From contig JABIQT010001080.1 of assembly GCA_018667995.1 (NCBI GenBank), forward strand, positions 1-5,784: 5,784 nt of DNA. Direction: 5' to 3'. The notes under the pieces were generated by a model that was given only the letters and a program-made list of their open reading frames with translations, had not been told where the DNA came from and made no database searches. Shown piece after piece: positions 1 to 3,895 of this stretch. Each line of letters opens with the position of its first letter. Position 1 is the stretch's first letter. Both the position numbers and the translations under genes were made by a program. This DNA is from Candidatus Latescibacterota bacterium (GTDB lineage Bacteria; JAAXHH01; JABIQT01).

Positions 1-1273
1 CGATTTCCGATGCAGTAATCGAAGTCTTTGAGCTGGGAGTTTCCTCTTTGTCCGGCGGAGACGGTGCAAGCGCCGGATAGACGTCCTCCGTCGGCGGCGA
101 CTCACGGGTGGTCCGGTTAACGACTATTGCCGACCCGGTGCTATCAGTCCGTTTCAGATTTCGGACCAACCAAGCTTCTGTCTTTCCATATGGGTTCAAA
201 CCGTAACCAACCAACGTCATGCCATCTCCAGACACGCCCGTAACACGCTGGAGATACCAATCCTCATGTGCCGTTGCCCCCTGGCGCAAAAGCAGAGAAC
301 TCACTGCCACCAGGTCCATGCCCTTCTCCCAAATTACGGCCTCTTCGCCCCTGCTTGAGGTAGCCATTCCGACGACCCGCAAACCATCATCAGAGACACC
401 AAGTGCAGCGCTGTGATGATCGCCACCATTCATGTCACCTAGTCCCCTCATTCCTTCAGCAGAGGACCATCGGAATGCTTCCGTACCACGATGGGAGGCG
501 CTTTCGCCTACGATCACAAGGCCAAAGGGGGTGATTGCATATGGCTCGCTGTAATAGTCTCCACCTGGAAGATCGCCAAGGGCCTCTATCGCGCCATCCA
601 GAGTCCATCTTACGGTCTCGGTACCGTCCTCCGAGTTGCCCGTGCCGACAACTAGCGTACCATCGGCGGAAATCACGGCAGCTGAGCTCCGGAATCCCCC
701 TTCTGCAATGTCGCCAAGAGGCAAGGGGCCATCGGCGGAAAGCCACTTAGCGGCCTCAAATCCATTCTCGGAAGAGCCCCAACCAACGATTATGGAACCG
801 TCTGTGGAAACAGACAACGCACCACTTGAAAACTCGCCACCAGCAAGATCACCAATCCGGATCATTCCCGTACTACTGGACCACCTGAAGGCCTCGTTAA
901 TACCCGCGCCCGAGGAGGCGTTTCCAACGATCACACCACCATCACCAGATACAGCTATGGCCTGACTACGATGAAGGCCGCCAGGCAGAGACCCCATGGC
1001 CACGATCCCCCTATCCTCACGCCATACAAAGGCCTCGGTGTCCGGATTGGACTTTGCCGATCTGCTATGCCCAATAACGGTTGTACCGTCCGACGAAACG
1101 GCAAGCGCCTCACTGAAGTCCTCACCGCCAGCCAGCTCGCCCAGGGCTACAAAAATGGGAAGGTCTGGTTCAGAAATTCTACGCTCTTGGTCCCCACATG
1201 CGGCGAACAGCAGACCAAGAGCCAGGAAAAGGATCATATGTCCCGAAACAAGACGATTCTGATGTATTAACAT
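1..1273 (-). CDS. HAF-repeat extracytoplasmic lipoprotein (3' end outside window)
   Basis: Translating the minus strand from the ATG at 1273-1271 gives 424 codons with no stop before the window edge, so the C-terminus is missing. Residues 13-25 are hydrophobic (MILFLALGLLFAA) and are followed by Cys26. This is a lipoprotein signal with a slightly unusual Phe at -3, so the product is probably lipid-anchored outside the inner membrane. From residue 41 there are six tandem units of 46-49 residues with the core LGxLxGGxxxSxAxxVSxDGxxVVG...G.EAFRW, starting near residues 41, 91, 138, 184, 230 and 276. A diverged last unit (about 320-369) ends in VGYGLNPYGKTEAW, the usual closing unit of HAF-family extracellular repeat proteins. 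Unit 5 has ITPFG in place of VSxDG. After residue 372 comes a low-complexity Pro/Ser/Thr/Glu tail, perhaps a linker to a further domain. The family has no established biochemical function; repeats of this kind suggest a beta-rich, propeller-like surface protein. The start at 1273 is preferred over an internal ATG at 1237 because AGAAGG lies 4 nt upstream of it. Confidence 0.9.
   Translation of the reverse strand, partial: MLIHQNRLVSGHMILFLALGLLFAACGDQERRISEPDLPIFVALGELAGGEDFSEALAVSSDGTTVIGHSRSAKSNPDTEAFVWREDRGIVAMGSLPGGLHRSQAIAVSGDGGVIVGNASSGAGINEAFRWSSSTGMIRIGDLAGGEFSSGALSVSTDGSIIVGWGSSENGFEAAKWLSADGPLPLGDIAEGGFRSSAAVISADGTLVVGTGNSEDGTETVRWTLDGAIEALGDLPGGDYYSEPYAITPFGLVIVGESASHRGTEAFRWSSAEGMRGLGDMNGGDHHSAALGVSDDGLRVVGMATSSRGEEAVIWEKGMDLVAVSSLLLRQGATAHEDWYLQRVTGVSGDGMTLVGYGLNPYGKTEAWLVRNLKRTDSTGSAIVVNRTTRESPPTEDVYPALAPSPPDKEETPSSKTSITASEI
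170..1153 (-). repeat. Tandem HAF repeats (six units plus terminal variant)
   Basis: These are protein-level repeats within the HAF lipoprotein, residues 41-368. The LG/MG/IG pair that opens each unit falls at residues 44, 93, 140, 186, 232 and 278, giving spacings of 49, 47, 46, 46 and 46. Each unit carries a Gly-Gly turn, a Ser about 4 residues later, a VSxDG-type motif, a V(V/I)G strand and a terminal W. The units have diverged too far at DNA level to look like recent duplication. The seventh unit keeps VSGDG and the closing VGYGLNPYGKTEAW but lacks the LGxLxGG opening. Confidence 0.85.
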
Positions 1274-1277
1274 GTTA

Positions 1278-1283
1278 CCTTCT
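1278..1283 (-). promoter_or_regulatory. Ribosome binding site of the HAF lipoprotein gene
   Basis: The minus strand reads AGAAGG, then TAAC, then ATG. This Shine-Dalgarno match at 4-nt spacing decides the start at 1273. The alternative ATG at 1237 (codon 13) has only a weak GGGA nearby, and its product would begin directly in the hydrophobic segment with no basic residues before it. Confidence 0.7.
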
Positions 1284-1287
1284 AATG

Positions 1288-1304
1288 ATTGGATTTCATC
1301 CAAT
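1288..1304. promoter_or_regulatory. Perfect palindrome in the HAF gene leader (operator or 5' hairpin)
   Basis: ATTGGAT, a 3-nt centre, then ATCCAAT: a perfect 7-bp inverted repeat. It lies between the predicted transcription start (about 1310) and the ribosome binding site (1278-1283). As DNA it could be an operator just downstream of the promoter. As RNA it could form a short leader hairpin ending 4 nt before the AGAAGG. There is no T-tract, so it is not a terminator. Which role applies cannot be told from sequence. Confidence 0.55.
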
Positions 1305-1317
1305 TTAACCCGTCCGA

Positions 1318-1345
1318 AATATACGGTAGCAACCATAGCTGTCAA
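1318..1345 (-). promoter_or_regulatory. Promoter of the HAF lipoprotein gene
   Basis: On the minus strand a consensus TTGACA (1345-1340) is followed by 16 nt and TATATT (1323-1318), placing the transcription start near 1310 and giving a leader of about 37 nt. The same bases also fit the Bacteroidota pattern of TTG, about 19-21 nt, then TANNTTTG: CTTG, 19 nt, TATATTTC. It lies downstream of the terminator at 1715-1741, which supports independent transcription of the HAF gene. Confidence 0.65.
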
Positions 1346-1714
1346 GTTTTGATTCTGCAATAGAAGGACACGTAAACTACTGTATTACCAACTCATAGGT
1401 CGTACAATCGCGGCTATTTCACGATATGGATCTCGCCGGCTGCGCTGTGTGAGCAAGGTCCTGTTCCAGACGTACCGTGACCTCATCTGGATTATCGCAG
1501 GTGGCGCATAGTCTGTCGTTTTCCCAAAGATACCAACGCACTTGTTGAATTCACTAGCCCGGCCCCCACCAGACGGGAAATCTCTGGCGGCTTATTGGCA
1601 AGCGGCCAGGGACGCTTGCCAATGCCTGTTCTGAGAGACTCCGGACGGCATAATGAACGGCCGGTCGTACCTTCGCAGATCAATGACACAGAGGTGACAA
1701 CGAAAGTGCGAAGC
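1346..1714. other. Non-coding spacer of 369 bp, no gene seen
   Basis: This stretch lies between the terminator of the radical SAM gene and the promoter of the HAF gene. Open frames here are short, lack ribosome binding sites and give low-quality peptides, so no gene is called. One frame begins inside the terminator hairpin (start near 1731) and another overlaps the end of the radical SAM gene antisense to it. The one clear structure is the 30-bp inverted repeat at 1594-1623. A small non-coding RNA cannot be excluded, but no tRNA-like or known riboswitch pattern was recognised. Confidence 0.6.
1594..1623. repeat. Perfect inverted repeat with 11-bp arms and 8-nt loop
   Basis: The arms are ATTGGCAAGCG and CGCTTGCCAAT, enclosing the loop GCCAGGGA. 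Neither strand has a T-tract after the stem, so it is not an intrinsic terminator. On the plus strand the loop is also complementary, through one G-U wobble, to TCTCTGGC at 1581-1588, allowing a competing pairing. It could be an operator, a REP-like element or part of a structured RNA. There is only one copy here, so a repeat-family assignment cannot be tested. Confidence 0.7.
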
Positions 1715-1741
1715 AAAAAAAAGGCGGCCACATGGGCCGCC
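1715..1741 (-). terminator. Intrinsic terminator of the radical SAM gene
   Basis: Read on the minus strand: GGCGGCC, a 5-nt loop (CATGT), GGCCGCC, then eight T. The stem is a perfect all-GC 7-bp helix, and the structure begins about 45 nt after the TAG stop of the radical SAM gene (1789-1787). This is a textbook rho-independent terminator and separates the radical SAM and HAF transcription units. In plus orientation the A-tract precedes the stem, so it should work in one direction only. Confidence 0.93.
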
Positions 1742-1786
1742 AGTCTGAATCTGAATTATCGAATTGAGGATCGTTTGCCAACCGTC

Positions 1787-3697
1787 CTACACACCGCGGG
1801 AAATGGCCGACGATCGAGAGTCCAACACGAGGTTAAAGACAGACGAGTCAATCCGAATCATATCACGTAGGTGGTCATCCATGGCAATATAAATGCGATC
1901 ACCATATTGCTCCAGCCTTCGCAACATATCATGCAAATTCTGTAATTGCGTCTCGTTAAATTCCTCGATATCCAGAGTAATGGAGGACGTCGTATTCGCC
2001 AGTACCGATTCAAGATGTGGCGCGACGTTGACAAAGAACTCCCGATCCAGCAAGCCCTTCATGGAGATTGAAAGATTCGCTGCGGCATTCTTTACCTGAT
2101 TGAACGATACCTCGAGTGCCCCGCCATGCAAATATCGTTGAAGCGTCTCTTCGATGGTTGCAAGATAGCTGCTGGCCAGTTGATCTGCTTCTTCAAACTC
2201 CTCGATCAGGTTTCGTTCCACATAGTCACGCATGGATAGACCGGTAATCCAGTCCTGAATCGCCATCGGGGCCAAACGGGGATTGGTCCAGGGAAATGAC
2301 CGCAAGAAATGGTATATCCGGGACAAGCCTCCAGGCAGGATTCCTCTAGCAAGAAATCTCTGCATCGTGGTGATGTTCTCCCAGGCAGAGAAACGACTCT
2401 TGTATATCGGATCTGTTAGATAACGATTCTTGATGAGTATCCGATCAGCAATGTTCCTATTTTCAAGCAACCGATCAAACAGCTCCCTGTAGCCAGTAAT
2501 CATTTCATCGTACGTCATATTCAATGGAATTACATTTGTCCGAAGCTTCGTGTTGTTGGTCGTATCAGAATCGTGTTCATCAGTTCGGAGTCGGTCGGCC
2601 TTCTCCAGACGTTCATAGAGTGGAGTCTTTGGAATGGCTGTCAATAAGCCAATCATGGCCGCCTGAATTCCCGATTGCATAATGAAGTTGAACTGTTTCT
2701 CGAAGATCTCAGGTGTATCGTGGTCGAAGCCGACAATGAAGCCTGCCGTGATTTCAATGCCATAGGAATAGATCTTCCGAACGGATGTCATAAGATCCAT
2801 CCGCGTATTCTGGAACTTCATCGTCTCCTTCAAACTTTCCTCGTCCGGCGACTCGATTCCGATGAACACCCACTCAAAGTTGGCACCTACAAATGCCTCC
2901 AGCAACTCGTCATCCTGCGCCATGTTCAGAGACGCCTCGGTTCCAAAATGGAATTGGTAGTTATGCTTCTTCTGGTAATCTGCCAGAAAAACGAGGAGTT
3001 TCTTTGCCAGTGGTTTGTTTCCGATCAAGTTGTCATCCACAAAAAACACGTTACGAACACCCAGTCCGCGTAACGCGTCCAGTTCTTTACCGACTTGTTC
3101 AATGGTTTTCGTATGAGGTTTGCGGCCAAACATGACAATGATATCACAAAATTCGCACCGGTACGGACAGCCCCGAGAAAACTGGAGACTGACAGCATGG
3201 TACTTGTTCATCTTGAGAAGATCAAAACGCGGTACCGGAGAGTCATGCAATGTAACCTCATCAGATTCCTGATAGAGGGCCTTGTGAGTTCCTGCCAGAA
3301 AGTCTTTGCAGAAGGTAGGCCAAATGTACTCGGATTCTCCAGCAATCACAGTGTCTGCTAATTGGTCGTACGCTTCTGGACAGAGGGATGCATAGCTACC
3401 GCCCGCGACCACAAAGTGGCCTTTCTCTTTGTAGAATTTGATGAGTTCCTGCTGACGGTCAAACTGTATCCCCATACCGCAGATCCCTACTATATCGGCA
3501 GTTGGATCAAGGGGAATCGTCTCAATATTCTCATCCACAACCTCGACTTCCCAATCTTGAGGGCATAGGGCCGCGAGCGTAGCAAGGCCCAGTGGAGAGT
3601 TCATGGTTCGACGATTGGCTGGCATGACTTTATCAATAGCCCACTTGAAACTCCAGAAGCTCTCGGGAAACCGGGGGTTAATTAGCAGGATTTTCAT
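1787..3697 (-). CDS. B12-binding radical SAM enzyme (class B methylase / DUF4070 type) with STAS-like tail
   Basis: Complete gene of 636 residues, ATG at 3697 and TAG at 1787. Residues 1-140 form a cobalamin-binding-like Rossmann domain: MKILLINPRF at the N-terminus, VVDENIE at 53-59, VGICGMGIQ at 70-78 and VVAGG at 96-100. The DxHxxG lower-ligand motif is absent, as is usual in class B radical SAM methylases. The radical SAM barrel spans about 165-370, with the 4Fe-4S motif CPYRCEFC (Cys177, Cys181, Cys184), followed by FFVDDNLIGNK (218-228), GTEAS (252-256) and GIESPDE (280-286). Residues about 385-500 resemble the DUF4070 region found in enzymes such as the hopanoid C-2 methylase HpnP. Residues about 540-620 add a STAS-like segment that I do not associate with HpnP. 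Expected chemistry is radical transfer of a methyl group, or another change at an unactivated carbon, using S-adenosylmethionine and cobalamin; the substrate is unknown. GGAG lies 6 nt before the ATG. No hopanoid or other pathway gene is adjacent, so no gene name is given. Confidence 0.93.
   Translation of the reverse strand: MKILLINPRFPESFWSFKWAIDKVMPANRRTMNSPLGLATLAALCPQDWEVEVVDENIETIPLDPTADIVGICGMGIQFDRQQELIKFYKEKGHFVVAGGSYASLCPEAYDQLADTVIAGESEYIWPTFCKDFLAGTHKALYQESDEVTLHDSPVPRFDLLKMNKYHAVSLQFSRGCPYRCEFCDIIVMFGRKPHTKTIEQVGKELDALRGLGVRNVFFVDDNLIGNKPLAKKLLVFLADYQKKHNYQFHFGTEASLNMAQDDELLEAFVGANFEWVFIGIESPDEESLKETMKFQNTRMDLMTSVRKIYSYGIEITAGFIVGFDHDTPEIFEKQFNFIMQSGIQAAMIGLLTAIPKTPLYERLEKADRLRTDEHDSDTTNNTKLRTNVIPLNMTYDEMITGYRELFDRLLENRNIADRILIKNRYLTDPIYKSRFSAWENITTMQRFLARGILPGGLSRIYHFLRSFPWTNPRLAPMAIQDWITGLSMRDYVERNLIEEFEEADQLASSYLATIEETLQRYLHGGALEVSFNQVKNAAANLSISMKGLLDREFFVNVAPHLESVLANTTSSITLDIEEFNETQLQNLHDMLRRLEQYGDRIYIAMDDHLRDMIRIDSSVFNLVLDSRSSAISRGV
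1838..2080 (-). other. STAS-like C-terminal region of the radical SAM enzyme
   Basis: This encodes residues about 540-620. The order of elements fits a STAS (anti-sigma-factor antagonist) fold: strand NLSISMKG, then LLD, helix EFFVNVAPHLESVLAN, strand SITLDIEEF, helix LQNLHDMLRRLEQYG, strand RIYIAMD, helix HLRDMIRI. Where the phosphorylated DSSG loop would sit the sequence reads NETQ, with Glu582 roughly at the phospho-serine position, so ordinary kinase switching would be lost. The preceding segment (498-525, rich in Glu and Leu) may be a helical linker. The assignment rests on pattern only, without a profile search. Confidence 0.4.
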
Positions 3698-3703
3698 ACA
3701 ATA

Positions 3704-3707
3704 CTCC
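3704..3707 (-). promoter_or_regulatory. Ribosome binding site of the radical SAM gene
   Basis: The minus strand reads CGGAG, TATTGT, ATG. GGAG at 6-nt spacing supports the start at 3697, which also gives the usual MKILLINP-type N-terminus of B12-binding radical SAM proteins. Confidence 0.65.
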
Positions 3708-3715
3708 GAGTGATT

Positions 3716-3761
3716 TTGGATACAAAATGGCCTAATTTTCAGGTGAGTTCAACGTATCCAA
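3716..3761. promoter_or_regulatory. Split inverted repeat TTGGATAC / GTATCCAA around the radical SAM promoter
   Basis: TTGGATAC (3716-3723) and its exact reverse complement GTATCCAA (3754-3761) are separated by 30 bp. The second arm overlaps the proposed -10 element (3756-3751) of the minus-strand promoter, and the first arm lies in its 5' leader. Arms about 38 bp apart centre to centre would suit a regulator bound at two sites. The core TTGGAT is shared with the palindrome at 1288-1304. Function is inferred. Confidence 0.4.
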
Positions 3762-3779
3762 GCCCTCTGACCATGTCAA
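3751..3779 (-). promoter_or_regulatory. Promoter of the radical SAM gene
   Basis: On the minus strand TTGACA (3779-3774) is followed by 17 nt and TACGTT (3756-3751). The -35 is a perfect consensus. The -10 is weak but keeps the key T, A and final T, and it fits the TANNTT pattern of the other two promoters. The predicted start of transcription is near 3744, giving a leader of about 47 nt to the ATG at 3697. Confidence 0.5.
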
Positions 3780-3806
3780 GCGAAAAAGGCCCGTCTGACT
3801 TTGAGG

Positions 3807-3836
3807 TTGCGTGCGCTGTGCAGGCACGTTTATATT
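3807..3836 (+). promoter_or_regulatory. Candidate promoter of the BatA-type gene
   Basis: TTGCGT (3807-3812), 18 nt, then TATATT (3831-3836), predicting transcription from about 3843 and a leader of about 53 nt to the ATG at 3896. The -10 is identical to that of the HAF promoter; the -35 is poor. An ATTGGAT copy (3834-3840) overlaps the -10. If real, this promoter rules out the upstream in-frame starts at 3773 and 3818. Confidence 0.4.
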
Positions 3837-3885
3837 GGATTCTCCTATCGATATGGACGTCTTTTCCAACCTCGGTTCTTGCCAC

Positions 3886-3890
3886 GGAAG
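3886..3890 (+). promoter_or_regulatory. Ribosome binding site of the BatA-type gene
   Basis: GGAAG followed by a 5-nt spacer (CCACA) and ATG at 3896. The in-frame ATG at 3773 has no purine-rich site in front of it, and the in-frame GTG at 3818 has only a distant GAGG about 11 nt away, so this site favours the start at 3896. Confidence 0.55.
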
Positions 3891-3895
3891 CCACA

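Noticed and set aside
219-1270. Several open frames on the plus strand opposite the HAF gene
   Set aside because: The minus-strand frame is continuous and shows clear tandem protein repeats; the plus-strand frames are shadows produced by the repetitive codon pattern.
1594-1623. Integron attC site or transposon end
   Set aside because: No GTTRRRY/RYYYAAC core pair, no flanking target duplication and no integrase or transposase gene are visible; the arms are perfectly symmetric, unlike attC.
1594-1623. Second intrinsic terminator
   Set aside because: There is no T-tract after the stem on either strand.
1492-1731. Open frame of 79 codons on the minus strand in the intergenic gap
   Set aside because: Its ATG lies inside the terminator hairpin, it has no ribosome binding site, and the peptide shows no recognisable motif.
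1595-1870. Open frame of 91 codons on the plus strand
   Set aside because: It would begin with a TTG within the 1594-1623 hairpin, crosses the terminator and runs antisense into the end of the radical SAM gene; the peptide is of low quality.
1787-3697. Naming the radical SAM gene hpnP
   Set aside because: Shared domains only; the protein is longer, has an extra tail, and no hopanoid gene is nearby, so a specific name would be over-annotation.
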